17,962 nt of DNA from an uncultured Caulobacteraceae bacterium (GTDB lineage: Bacteria; Pseudomonadota; Alphaproteobacteria; Caulobacterales; TH1-2). The notes beneath the pieces are model-generated. The model was not told the DNA's origin. It saw nothing but the letters and a program-made list of their open reading frames with translations, and ran no database searches. The stretch's first letter is position 1. Each line of letters begins with the position of its first letter. Location: contig CALBST010000135.1 in NCBI GenBank assembly GCA_937967425.1, positions 1 through 17,962 on the forward strand, in the 5' to 3' direction. This document shows positions 6,584-13,353 of the stretch, one piece after another. The translations under genes were made by a program, and so were the position numbers.

Positions 6584-7401
6584 GGTCGCGGCTTCGCTCG
6601 CGCATGCGGGCGCTCTATTTTGGCCACACGCAAAGCGCAGTCCGGTTCCAAGGGCTGCTGCTGGCGCTTGATCTGCTGATCATCGGTTTCTTTATCGTCA
6701 ATCAATTCATTCAAGACTTGCCGTGGTTCTGGATCGTCGACGCTGCGATTGCGACGTTCCTCGCGATTGATCTGTTCGCGCGCCTGTTTGCGCTCGGCAG
6801 CTTGAAGCGCTGGATCAAGCACCCGATCACCTGGGTCGATCTCATCGTGCTTGCGACGCTGCTGTTTCCGGCGGTCCTCGCGAACTGGGGCTTCCTGCGC
6901 ATTCTGCGGCTGTGGGGTGTGGTGCAGAGCGAGCGCTTTTGGAACGTGCTCGCACGCGGCCGCTTCGACGACACGCATGTGGAAGAGCTGACGAAATCGA
7001 TCGTCACACTCATTACCTTCATATTCCTCGCCGCGGGCCTGACGCAGGCGTTGTTCATCGGCGACCACCCGAAGCTGAATAACTTCGTCGATGCGATCTA
7101 TTTCGTCGTCACCTCGCTGACCACGACGGGGTATGGCGACATCACGATCGACACCGCGCTCGGGCGCCTCTTCTCGGTGGCGCTGATGCTCGCGGGGATC
7201 AGTCTCTTCTTCTCGATTGCGCAGAAGGTTTTTGCCGCGCCGCAGAAGATCGTCGCGTGTTCGGCCTGCGGCCTCGACCGGCACGACCCCGATGCGAAAT
7301 TTTGCAAGTTGTGCGGCGATCAGCTGAGCGCGCCCTTGCGCGGACGCGCGCGTAAGGCCAGAGGAAGGCCCCCACGGCGAAGAGCCGGGAAGGGCGGTTA
7401 G
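6580..7401 (+). CDS. Potassium-channel-like membrane protein with C-terminal zinc ribbon
   Basis: This 273-residue protein has the layout of a six-helix voltage-gated-type cation channel. Hydrophobic segments lie near 24-43, 48-71, 84-101, 104-116 (S4-like), 139-160 and 196-218. The pore carries the potassium selectivity filter TTTGYGD at 181-187. The S4-like helix (FLRILRLWG) has only two spaced arginines, Arg107 and Arg110, so voltage sensing may be weak. After the last helix comes a rubredoxin-like zinc ribbon, CSAC and CKLC (Cys227, 230, 242, 245), then a very basic tail (about 254-273). Plasma-membrane location is inferred. The stop TAG at 7399-7401 lies inside the tRNA-Val gene that starts at 7392. 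Confidence 0.85.
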   Translation: MRSRLRSRMRALYFGHTQSAVRFQGLLLALDLLIIGFFIVNQFIQDLPWFWIVDAAIATFLAIDLFARLFALGSLKRWIKHPITWVDLIVLATLLFPAVLANWGFLRILRLWGVVQSERFWNVLARGRFDDTHVEELTKSIVTLITFIFLAAGLTQALFIGDHPKLNNFVDAIYFVVTSLTTTGYGDITIDTALGRLFSVALMLAGISLFFSIAQKVFAAPQKIVACSACGLDRHDPDAKFCKLCGDQLSAPLRGRARKARGRPPRRRAGKGG

Positions 7402-7466
7402 CTCAGCGGTAGAGCGTCTCCTTTACACGGAGAGGGTCGGGGGTTCGATCCCCTCACCGCCCACCA
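7392..7466 (+). tRNA. tRNA-Val (anticodon UAC)
   Basis: This is a 75-nt cloverleaf. The acceptor GGGCGGT pairs with ACCGCCC, followed by A and encoded CCA. The anticodon stem TCTCC/GGAGA holds loop TTTACAC with anticodon TAC at 7424-7426. The T-loop is TTCGATC. Its first 10 nt overlap the end of the channel gene. No separate promoter is evident, so it is probably read from the upstream transcript or from a promoter inside the channel gene. Confidence 0.97.
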
Positions 7467-7617
7467 TCCTACGCTCGCCAAGCGGGGGCAGAATTCCTTC
7501 CGAAGCTCTGCGCTCAATCGTTTCGGCGCTCGCGCCTGGCATCTCACGCGCGCTCTGTCGCAAAACGTCTGCGCGCAGCCTTCGCGCCGGCCTCCAAACG
7601 GTGCTAACGTACGAGTC

Positions 7618-8160
7618 ATGCACCGGATTTTCCCCCGGCTCGTGCTTGCCTTTACGACCGCATTGACGGTCACGGGTTGCGATCAGCTGAGCCAATTGGG
7701 CATCGGCCCGCGGCCGGCGGTCTCCGCTCCAGCGTCGCCGCCGCCGGCCCCGCCTGTGATCGCGGATCTCCGGCCGCATGCTGGTCAGTTCTATTCCGAC
7801 TTCGCCGCAGCTGAGGGCGCCCGGTACAGTCCCGAGCAGATCGGCCTCAACGCCGCCGACCGTACGCGGCTCTGGCGCGCCATGGCGGTGGCGACGCCCG
7901 GAGGGCTGGAACAGGGCGGCGGAGCCGAAGCGCTTGTTTTCAGGGGCTGCGCGGAAACGAGCTGCGCCGATGGCCGTGCGGTCGTCGCGGTTGATACTTC
8001 AACGGGTGCAGTTTTTGTGGCGGTCCGCGACGCAGGCGGCGCCGAGGTCTTGGCGCCGAATGATCGGGTTGAGGCGTTGCTTAGGCTCAATTCGCCGACC
8101 CGCGCTTGGGATGACCCCGCGCCGGCTCAAACCGCCTCGACGGAAACGCCGAATCCTTAA
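7618..8160 (+). CDS. Predicted lipoprotein, possibly Ivy-like (lysozyme inhibitor fold)
   Basis: This 180-residue protein has a hydrophobic N-terminus (about 8-20) ending in a lipobox VTGC with Cys21, so lipid anchoring is predicted. A Pro/Ala-rich linker runs from about 31 to 48, and a compact domain from about 55 to 165. Its centre, GCAETSCADGRAVVAVD, has a C-x4-C loop (Cys111, Cys116) followed by beta-strand-like segments and a closing LLRLNSPTRAW. This recalls the periplasmic lysozyme inhibitor Ivy, where a CKPHDC loop inserts into the lysozyme active site. The residues inside the loop differ, so inhibition is not claimed. Otherwise I would call it an unknown lipoprotein. It stands alone between two tRNA genes. 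Confidence 0.7.
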   Translation: MHRIFPRLVLAFTTALTVTGCDQLSQLGIGPRPAVSAPASPPPAPPVIADLRPHAGQFYSDFAAAEGARYSPEQIGLNAADRTRLWRAMAVATPGGLEQGGGAEALVFRGCAETSCADGRAVVAVDTSTGAVFVAVRDAGGAEVLAPNDRVEALLRLNSPTRAWDDPAPAQTASTETPNP

Positions 8161-8175
8161 TGACGGGCGCGGTCC

Positions 8176-8194
8176 GGCCTTTGCTTTCAAGGCC
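8176..8194 (+). terminator. Weak hairpin after the lipoprotein gene
   Basis: GGCCTT (8176-8181) pairs with AAGGCC (8189-8194) around a 7-nt loop, 15 nt after the lipoprotein stop. The stem is short and no T run follows, so this is only a possible terminator. Confidence 0.3.
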
Positions 8195-8205
8195 AGATCG
8201 CGTGC

Positions 8206-8234
8206 TTGACCCCGGGAACGGCTTGGCCTAACTC
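8206..8234 (+). promoter_or_regulatory. Possible promoter of tRNA-Asp
   Basis: TTGACCC (8206-8212) is followed after 14 nt by CCTAACTC (8227-8234). This resembles the Caulobacter housekeeping consensus TTGACGS-N10-14-GCTANAWC with one mismatch in the first box and two in the second. The expected transcription start is about 20 nt before the tRNA 5' end, which is a usual distance. Confidence 0.5.
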
Positions 8235-8259
8235 CGGCGCCTTCTCGCGACATGAGTAC

Positions 8260-8336
<77 letters not shown>

Positions 8337-8563
8337 GTCGCTTCTGTCAGTCGACGTAACTCTCGAAAGACCCGGGTCACCCGGTCCTTGCATGCGCTTG
8401 TTTCGTGGCGATGCGGTGCTTCCTTAGCGCTAACTTGCGAGGGATTCGCAATCCGGACGGCTGGTTGCTTCCCCAGGCGACGCCCACTAGCTTCCGCGCC
8501 GATTTCGCGGCTGCGGCGCCTGATCTTATGGCGGCGCGGCCCGATGCGGCTTAGGTGGACGGC

Positions 8564-8941
8564 ATGGGTCTCGACCTCATCGATTACGCGCCAATTCTCA
8601 TCTTCCTAGCGGTGGCCACCGTGCTCGGCGCCGGCTTCCTGATCGCGGCCTTCGTGATCGCGCCGAAGTCGCCGGATAAGGAGAAGGTCTCCGCCTATGA
8701 ATGCGGGTTCAACGCCTTCGATGATGCGCGCATGAAGTTCGACGTGCGCTTCTATCTCGTCTCGATCCTCTTCATCATTTTCGACCTCGAAGTCGCGTTC
8801 CTGTTTCCGTGGGCGATCACGCTCGGAGACATGCCGCAGGAAGTTGGTCAGTTCGCATTCTGGTCGATGATGGCGTTCCTCGGGGTGTTGACGGTGGGTT
8901 TCATCTACGAATGGAAAAAAGGCGCGCTGGAGTGGGAATGA
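8564..8941 (+). CDS. nuoA: NADH-quinone oxidoreductase subunit A
   Basis: This 125-residue protein is the small three-helix membrane subunit next to the quinone-access region of complex I. Helices lie near 9-30, 62-82 and 93-113. Family signatures are the [20 protein letters not shown] loop and [12 protein letters not shown]. The ATG at 8564 is preferred because AGGTGG (8553-8558) lies 5 nt before it. A GTG at 8555 in the same frame would add three residues but has no ribosome-binding site. It is the first gene of the nuo operon. In place of the usual short spacer to nuoB, a foreign-looking four-helix-bundle gene follows 38 nt later. Confidence 0.97.
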   Translation: MGLDLIDYAPILIFLAVATVLGAGFLIAAFVIAPKSPDKEKVSAYECGFNAFDDARMKFDVRFYLVSILFIIFDLEVAFLFPWAITLGDMPQEVGQFAFWSMMAFLGVLTVGFIYEWKKGALEWE

Positions 8942-8947
8942 AGGGTC

Positions 8948-8973
8948 AGTCGTCAATAGGCATTAGTCAGTAG
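8948..8973 (+). repeat. Left inverted repeat of the insertion
   Basis: This copy lies 6 nt after the nuoA stop. It begins AGTCGTCAAT and ends TTAGTCAGTAG, containing variants of a short GTCAGT/GTCAAT unit. A further GTCAGT starts 3 nt before it (8945-8950). Its last bases merge with the AGGAAG just before the GTG start of the four-helix-bundle gene. Confidence 0.65.
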
Positions 8974-8979
8974 GAAGCG

Positions 8980-9354
8980 GTGGGCGAGATCAACTCATAT
9001 AAGGACCTGCAAGTCTGGCAGCGAGCGATGGACATCGCGGCTGCTTGCTATGAAGCCACGCGGGATTTTCCGAAGGCGGAAGCCTATGGGATGACAAGCC
9101 AGATCAGGCGCGCGGCCGTCTCGATTCCGGCAAGCATCGCAGAAGGCTACGGCAGAGACAGCACGGGTAACTTTGTGTCTTTTCTCAAAGTTGCTCAGGG
9201 TTCACTGAAGGAGCTTGAAACACATCTGATGCTGACCGTTCGCGTGGGAATTGCACAGCAAGATGAGGTTCAGGGACTTCTCCAACAATGTGATGAACTT
9301 GGACGAATGCTGCGAGCATACATCCGCTCTATTCAGCGGTCAGTGGAGGACTAA
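8980..9354 (+). CDS. Four-helix-bundle protein (S23 / 23S rRNA intervening-sequence protein family)
   Basis: This 124-residue protein belongs to the four-helix-bundle family typified by proteins encoded in 23S rRNA intervening sequences (S23, TIGR02436-type). The hallmarks are [19 protein letters not shown] (6-24), [30 protein letters not shown] (30-59) and the [19 protein letters not shown] helix (65-83). The GTG start is required to include the SYKDLQVWQ block, because a stop lies just upstream. AGGAAG (8972-8977) is close to it. The protein is small, cytoplasmic and of unknown function, possibly nucleic-acid-associated. It has no role in complex I that I know of. Its stop shares one base with the nuoB ATG (TAATG at 9352-9356), so it now sits translationally coupled inside the nuo operon. 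Confidence 0.93.
   Translation: MGEINSYKDLQVWQRAMDIAAACYEATRDFPKAEAYGMTSQIRRAAVSIPASIAEGYGRDSTGNFVSFLKVAQGSLKELETHLMLTVRVGIAQQDEVQGLLQQCDELGRMLRAYIRSIQRSVED
9345..9349 (+). promoter_or_regulatory. Shine-Dalgarno sequence of nuoB inside the preceding gene
   Basis: GGAGG lies in the last codons of the four-helix-bundle gene, 4 nt before the nuoB ATG at 9354. Since this sequence belongs to the inserted segment, ribosome recruitment for the present nuoB start depends on the insertion. Confidence 0.7.
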
Positions 9355-9911
9355 TGACTACTGACCATTCACCACTGACGACTTCGCGAGTCGAAGGCGG
9401 ATACCCCGTCAAGGAAGACGATCCGTTTTACACCGGCTTGTCGAACCAACTTGCCGACAAAGGCTTTCTCGTCGCGGCCGCCGACGATCTCATCACCTGG
9501 GCGCGCACGGGATCGTTGATGTGGATGACGTTCGGCCTCGCCTGCTGCGCGGTTGAGATGATGCAGGCGTCGATGCCGCGTTACGACGTCGAGCGCTTCG
9601 GCTTCGCGCCGCGCGCTTCGCCGCGTCAGTCGGACGTCATGATCGTCGCCGGCACGCTCACCAACAAAATGGCGCCGGCGCTCCGCAAGGTTTACGACCA
9701 GATGCCGAACCCGCGTTACGTGATCTCGATGGGATCATGCGCGAATGGCGGCGGCTATTATCACTACAGCTACGCCGTGGTGCGCGGCTGCGATCGCGTC
9801 GTGCCGGTTGACGTGTACGTTCCGGGCTGCCCGCCGACGGCGGAAGCGCTCGTTTACGGCATCCTGCAACTGCAGCGCAAAATTCGCCGCGAAGGGAACA
9901 TCATTCGATGA
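9354..9911 (+). CDS. nuoB: NADH-quinone oxidoreductase subunit B
   Basis: This 185-residue subunit binds the terminal iron-sulfur cluster N2 that passes electrons to quinone. The N2 ligands are visible: adjacent Cys64-Cys65 in [10 protein letters not shown], Cys129 in GSCANGG and Cys159 in PGCPPT. Recognisable NuoB sequence starts at about residue 22 ([19 protein letters not shown]). The first ten residues, [10 protein letters not shown], are encoded by the right end of the inserted element and overlap its inverted repeat. No other ATG or GTG lies in frame before the conserved core, though a TTG exists near 9440. The stop overlaps nuoC by 4 nt. N-terminal variability is normal in NuoB, so the protein is probably functional. 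Confidence 0.97.
   Translation: MTTDHSPLTTSRVEGGYPVKEDDPFYTGLSNQLADKGFLVAAADDLITWARTGSLMWMTFGLACCAVEMMQASMPRYDVERFGFAPRASPRQSDVMIVAGTLTNKMAPALRKVYDQMPNPRYVISMGSCANGGGYYHYSYAVVRGCDRVVPVDVYVPGCPPTAEALVYGILQLQRKIRREGNIIR
9358..9383 (-). repeat. Right inverted repeat of the insertion, within the nuoB coding sequence
   Basis: This copy begins CTACTGACCAT and ends CACTGACGACT. Its reverse complement matches the left repeat at 20 of 26 positions with no gaps. It lies in nuoB codons 2-10 and encodes most of the peptide TTDHSPLTT. The same stretch holds several ACTGAC/CACTGAC variants of the short unit seen at the left end. Confidence 0.65.
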
Positions 9912-10519
9912 GCCAGTCCCTCGAAGATTTGGGCGCGCATATCAAATCGTCGATGACGAACGCGATTGAGGACGTCAGCGTCGCCCACGGCGAACTCACG
10001 ATCTCTGCGCGCGCCGAGCAGATTGCCGCCGTGATCACCTTTCTGCGCGACGACCCGCGCGGGCGCTTCACCACTTTGATCGACATTTGCGGCGTCGATT
10101 ATCCCGAGCGCGCCAACCGCTTCGACGTCGTCTATCACTTGCTCTCGATGCACCTGAACCAGCGCATCCGCATCAAGATCGAGACCAACGAAGACACGCC
10201 GGTGCCGAGCATCGCCTCGATCTATCCGTGCGCGGATTGGTTCGAGCGCGAGGCGTTCGACATGTATGGCATTCTGTTTGCCAACCATCCGGACCTGCGC
10301 CGCTTGCTGACGGACTACGGCTTCCAGGGCTATCCGCTGCGCAAAGATTTCCCGCTCTCCGGCCACGTCGAAGTCCGCTACGACGCCGAACAACAGCGCG
10401 TGATCTACGAGCCGGTGAAGCTCACCCAAGCCTTCCGCAACTTCGACTTCCTCAGCCCGTGGGAAGGCATGACCTTGCCGGGTGATGAAAAGGCCGGCGC
10501 CGCCGACCAGAAGAAATGA
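9908..10519 (+). CDS. nuoC: NADH-quinone oxidoreductase subunit C
   Basis: This 203-residue peripheral-arm subunit (30 kDa homologue) stands separate from NuoD, as in most alphaproteobacteria. Signature blocks are [24 protein letters not shown] (about 57-80) and the 30 kDa motif [29 protein letters not shown] (about 112-140) followed by [18 protein letters not shown]. The start overlaps the nuoB stop (ATGA), implying translational coupling. The subunit has no cofactor; it contacts NuoB and NuoD near the quinone site. Confidence 0.97.
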   Translation: MSQSLEDLGAHIKSSMTNAIEDVSVAHGELTISARAEQIAAVITFLRDDPRGRFTTLIDICGVDYPERANRFDVVYHLLSMHLNQRIRIKIETNEDTPVPSIASIYPCADWFEREAFDMYGILFANHPDLRRLLTDYGFQGYPLRKDFPLSGHVEVRYDAEQQRVIYEPVKLTQAFRNFDFLSPWEGMTLPGDEKAGAADQKK

Positions 10520-10528
10520 GCGCCGCCA

Positions 10529-11743
10529 ATGGCTGATGACATCACAAACCGGCCCGTCGAAGCGACTGAAGAGACGCGCACGTTCACGATCAATTTCGGC
10601 CCGCAGCACCCGGCGGCGCACGGCGTGTTGCGCCTTGTGCTGGAGCTTGATGGCGAAGTCGTCGAGCGCGTCGATCCGCATATCGGCCTGCTGCATCGCG
10701 GCACCGAGAAGCTGATCGAATACAAGACTTACCTGCAGGCGATCCCGTATTTTGATCGCCTCGACTACGTCGCGCCGATGAACCAGGAGCACGCGTTCTG
10801 CTTGGCGATCGAAAGGCTCGCCGGCATCGAAGTGCCGCGCCGAGCGCAGATCATCCGTGTGCTTTATTCCGAAATCGGCCGCATCCTGAACCACCTCTTG
10901 AACGTCACCACGCAGGCGATGGACGTCGGCGCGCTGACGCCGCCGCTCTGGGGCTTTGAAGAGCGCGAAAAGCTGATGGTGTTCTATGAGCGAGCCTCTG
11001 GCTCGCGCATGCACGCCAATTACGTACGTCCGGGCGGTGTGCACCAAGACCTGACGCCACAGCTGATCGATGACATCGGCGAGTGGTGCGAGCAATTTCC
11101 GCAGAAAGTCCGTGACATCGAGGGTCTGCTCACCGACAACCGCATCTTCAAGCAGCGGAACGTCGATATCGGCGTCGTGACGCGTGAGGACGCCCTGAAG
11201 TGGGGTTTCTCCGGCGTGATGGTGCGCGGCTCTGGCATGGCCTGGGATTTGCGCCGTTCGCAGCCCTACGAAATCTACAGCGAGCTCGATTTCAAAATCC
11301 CGATCGGCAAGAACGGCGATTGCTACGATCGCTATCTCTGCCGAGTCGAGGAGATGTATGAGTCGACGAAGATCATGCAGCAATGCGTGAAGCTGCTAAA
11401 GCAAACGCCCGGCCCTGTATTGCCCGAAAAATCCAAGTTCGCGCCGCCGCGGCGCGCCGAGATGAAGCAATCGATGGAAGCGCTCATCCATCACTTCAAA
11501 CTCTACACAGAGGGCTTCCACGTTCCTGCCGGTGAGGCCTACGCCGCGGTCGAAGCGCCGAAGGGCGAGTTCGGCGTCTATCTCGTCGCCGACGGCACCA
11601 ACAAGCCTTACCGCGTCAAGATTCGCGCGCCCGGTTTCCCGCATCTCGCGTCAATGGACTATCTCTGCAAGGGCCACATGCTGGCCGATGTCAGCGCGGT
11701 TCTCGGCTCGCTCGACATCGTGTTCGGAGAGATTGACCGGTGA
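10529..11743 (+). CDS. nuoD: NADH-quinone oxidoreductase subunit D
   Basis: This 404-residue subunit (49 kDa homologue) forms the quinone-reduction pocket together with NuoB. It contains [21 protein letters not shown] (22-42), [12 protein letters not shown] (51-62) and [15 protein letters not shown] (74-88). His31 and Tyr80 are 49 residues apart, the same spacing as the quinone-head-group pair His38/Tyr87 in Thermus Nqo4. The end [12 protein letters not shown] is the standard C-terminus, so the gene is complete. It starts 9 nt after nuoC with only a weak ribosome-binding site. Its stop overlaps the GTG of the next gene by 4 nt. Confidence 0.98.
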   Translation: MADDITNRPVEATEETRTFTINFGPQHPAAHGVLRLVLELDGEVVERVDPHIGLLHRGTEKLIEYKTYLQAIPYFDRLDYVAPMNQEHAFCLAIERLAGIEVPRRAQIIRVLYSEIGRILNHLLNVTTQAMDVGALTPPLWGFEEREKLMVFYERASGSRMHANYVRPGGVHQDLTPQLIDDIGEWCEQFPQKVRDIEGLLTDNRIFKQRNVDIGVVTREDALKWGFSGVMVRGSGMAWDLRRSQPYEIYSELDFKIPIGKNGDCYDRYLCRVEEMYESTKIMQQCVKLLKQTPGPVLPEKSKFAPPRRAEMKQSMEALIHHFKLYTEGFHVPAGEAYAAVEAPKGEFGVYLVADGTNKPYRVKIRAPGFPHLASMDYLCKGHMLADVSAVLGSLDIVFGEIDR

Positions 11744-12108
11744 ACGTCGTCTCCGTGCAGACGCTGTTGCTGCAGGTGAGCCTTTGGGTGCTCATCGCGA
11801 TCGCGCTTGCGGTGGCGGCGACCTATTTTCTGCGCCCGAAAGTCCGCGACCGTTATCCGGGCGGCAAGCAGCGCTATTTAATGGCGCTCATTGTCCAAGC
11901 CGCGGGCTTCATGGCGCCGATCCCGGTCGTGTTGTTGTTGCTCATCAGCGCGCCGATTTGGCCGGGGTTTGACGTCGTCCTCGCCGTGGCCGCGGGAGTG
12001 GCGGTCGTCGCGCTGCTGCGCATTCTCCCTGGGACCGGTTCGTTGTTGCGCGATCTGGCGCGCACGCGTCTGGAAATCGCCGTTGAACGTGCGGCGGGGC
12101 GGCAATGA
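11740..12108 (+). CDS. Three-helix membrane protein in the nuo operon, unknown
   Basis: This 122-residue protein belongs to no family I recognise. It starts with GTG overlapping the nuoD stop (GTGA at 11740-11743) and ends overlapping the next start (ATGA at 12105-12108), so it is firmly part of the operon. Hydrophobic segments lie near 10-30, 47-73 and 78-95, joined by a positively charged loop ([15 protein letters not shown], 31-45). A charged C-terminal helix (about 101-122) follows. The basic first loop suggests it faces the cytoplasm. Position between nuoD and nuoE suggests a link to complex I assembly or the membrane arm, but that is context only. Confidence 0.8.
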   Translation: MNVVSVQTLLLQVSLWVLIAIALAVAATYFLRPKVRDRYPGGKQRYLMALIVQAAGFMAPIPVVLLLLISAPIWPGFDVVLAVAAGVAVVALLRILPGTGSLLRDLARTRLEIAVERAAGRQ

Positions 12109-12440
12109 GCGCGGCCGACATCGTTCAACGTCAGCTCGACGCCTACAACGCGCAGGATCTCGACGCGTTCTGCGCCTGCTTCGCTGCGGATTGCGTCCTT
12201 GCCGAGTTGAACGGCGTCGTGACCCAACGGGGCGCCGCCGCCATCCGGCAGCGTTACGAAACATTGTTCTCGTCGTATCCCGAGAACCATGCCGCACTCG
12301 TGAACCGGATCGTCGTCGGCGATGTTGTCATTGACCACGAAGACATCACGCGCTCACCCAGCGAGCGCATCAACGCCGCCGCCATTTACACCGTGAAAGA
12401 CGGGCTGATCGCCCGCGTAGATTTCGTGAGAGCCCCATGA
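12105..12440 (+). CDS. NTF2/SnoaL-like domain protein
   Basis: This 111-residue protein has the pattern of the NTF2-like cone fold (SnoaL-like): an N-terminal helix IVQRQLDAYNAQDLDAFCACFAADCVL (6-32), a short strand, an RYETLF helix and closing strands ending GLIARVDFVRAP. Members are small enzymes or ligand-binding proteins with very diverse roles, so no reaction is proposed. It overlaps the preceding membrane-protein gene and the following nuoE by 4 nt each (ATGA), making it an integral member of the complex I transcript. It is predicted cytoplasmic. Confidence 0.85.
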   Translation: MSAADIVQRQLDAYNAQDLDAFCACFAADCVLAELNGVVTQRGAAAIRQRYETLFSSYPENHAALVNRIVVGDVVIDHEDITRSPSERINAAAIYTVKDGLIARVDFVRAP

Positions 12441-13090
12441 GCGTCCGCCGCCTCGCAGCCGAACAACCCGATAGCTTCGCGTTCTCGAACGAGACGATGG
12501 AGCAGGTGCGTTGGTGGATGGCCAAGTATCCGCCGGAGCGGAAGCAATCCGCCGTCATTCCTGTGCTTTGGCTGGTGCAAAAGCAGGAAGGTTGGGTCAG
12601 TGAACCGGCGATCCGCGCGATCGCGGATCTGCTCGAAATGCCGACGATCCGCGTGCTGGAAGTGGCGACCTTCTACACGATGTTTCACCTCCAACCGGTC
12701 GGCAAACACCACCTGCAAGTCTGCGGCACCACGCCCTGCATGTTGCGCGGCTCGGAAGAGTTGAAGGCCGTCTGCAAGCGTCGTATCGGCCCTGCGCATC
12801 AGGTCACCGAAGACGGCAAGTTTTCGTGGGAAGAAATGGAATGCATGGGCGCCTGCGTGAACGCGCCGATCGTCGCGATCCATGATTATTATTACGAGGA
12901 CCTGACGGCGGAATCGTTCGAAGCGTTGATGGACAAGCTCGCGCGCGGCGAGGCGATCGAGCCGGGTTCGGCGATAAAGCGCGCCGCCTCAGCGCCGGAA
13001 GGCGAGGCGAAAACGCTGACAGATCCTTCGCTCTACGATGGCTCTCTCGCTAAGCCCGTGAAAATTCCGGGCCTGCCTGAGAAGGTTTGA
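12437..13090 (+). CDS. nuoE: NADH-quinone oxidoreductase subunit E
   Basis: This 217-residue subunit (24 kDa homologue) carries the [2Fe-2S] cluster N1a and partners NuoF at the NADH-oxidising tip. The thioredoxin-like core holds the four ligands: Cys96 and Cys101 (QVCGTTPC) and Cys136 and Cys140 (ECMGAC). EVATFYTMFHLQPVGKHH (75-92) is also characteristic. The roughly 50-residue tail after about 165, rich in Ala, Glu and Pro, exceeds the E. coli length (166) as is usual in alphaproteobacteria. It starts in a 4-nt overlap with the preceding SnoaL-like gene, and its stop shares one base with the next ATG (TGATG). Confidence 0.97.
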   Translation: MSVRRLAAEQPDSFAFSNETMEQVRWWMAKYPPERKQSAVIPVLWLVQKQEGWVSEPAIRAIADLLEMPTIRVLEVATFYTMFHLQPVGKHHLQVCGTTPCMLRGSEELKAVCKRRIGPAHQVTEDGKFSWEEMECMGACVNAPIVAIHDYYYEDLTAESFEALMDKLARGEAIEPGSAIKRAASAPEGEAKTLTDPSLYDGSLAKPVKIPGLPEKV

Positions 13091-13344
13091 TGGCTGGGCC
13101 GACGCCCCCTCCGATCTACCAGCGCCGTCCCTCGCGGTCACGGCTGGAACCGATCAAGCCGCTGAGCGGCAAGGGCGGCAAGCTCTTCTTGTTTGCCGTT
13201 CTCGCGGTCGTGTGCGGCGCGGCCGCCGCCTACATGGCGCTGATTCAGCGCATGCCGCTTACGGATATGCGTGTTGTCGCACCGGCGATTGGCGCGCTTT
13301 GGTTTGGACTGCGCGTCTTTATGAATCTGACGCCGAAGGTTTGA
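13090..13344 (+). CDS. Two-helix small membrane protein between nuoE and nuoF, unknown
   Basis: This 84-residue protein begins at the ATG whose A is the last base of the nuoE stop. A TTG three bases earlier is in frame but unlikely as the start. The first 30 residues are Pro-rich and basic (TPPPIYQRRPSRSR), followed by hydrophobic segments at about 32-52 and 62-78. It has no family I recognise. Short membrane ORFs at this position occur in some alphaproteobacterial nuo operons as far as I recall, which should be checked. It ends 9 nt before nuoF. A structural or assembly role at the membrane is possible, on context only. Confidence 0.75.
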   Translation: MAGPTPPPIYQRRPSRSRLEPIKPLSGKGGKLFLFAVLAVVCGAAAAYMALIQRMPLTDMRVVAPAIGALWFGLRVFMNLTPKV

Positions 13345-13353
13345 GGACGAGAC

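Larger units (their letters stand above)
8948..9383. mobile_element. Inverted-repeat-bounded insertion carrying a four-helix-bundle gene
   Basis: This 436-nt segment lies between nuoA and nuoB. It is bounded by a 26-bp imperfect inverted repeat, 8948-8973 against the reverse complement of 9358-9383, with 20 of 26 positions matching and the outer 7 and inner 8 positions identical. It contains a single gene of the S23/23S-IVP four-helix-bundle family, well known from intervening sequences inserted in 23S rRNA genes. Base composition differs from the neighbours: 9181-9240 has 27 G/C of 60, against 39 of 60 at 9541-9600 in nuoB. No transposase is present, so mobility is inferred. No target-site duplication was recognised. 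Confidence 0.6.

Noticed and set aside
7392..7466. tRNA-Val 3' end as an attachment site for an integrated element
   Set aside because: No integrase and no repeated tRNA fragment is seen downstream; the following genes look native.
8369..8384. Overlapping palindromes GACCCGGGTC and CCGGGT-C-ACCCGG before nuoA
   Set aside because: Suggestive of a binding site in the nuo upstream region, but too short and GC-rich to separate from chance without relatives.
8465..8493. Possible nuoA promoter TTGCTTC-N14-ACTAGCTT
   Set aside because: It matches the Caulobacter-type consensus only weakly (about 4 of 7 and 5 of 8 positions).
8528..8554. Short leader ORF (MAARPDAA) just before nuoA
   Set aside because: It has no ribosome-binding site and is short enough to be chance.
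9854..11383. Long minus-strand open frame (509 codons) opposite nuoC and nuoD
   Set aside because: It is a shadow of high-GC coding sequence; the plus strand encodes highly conserved complex I subunits and the minus product has no recognisable motifs.
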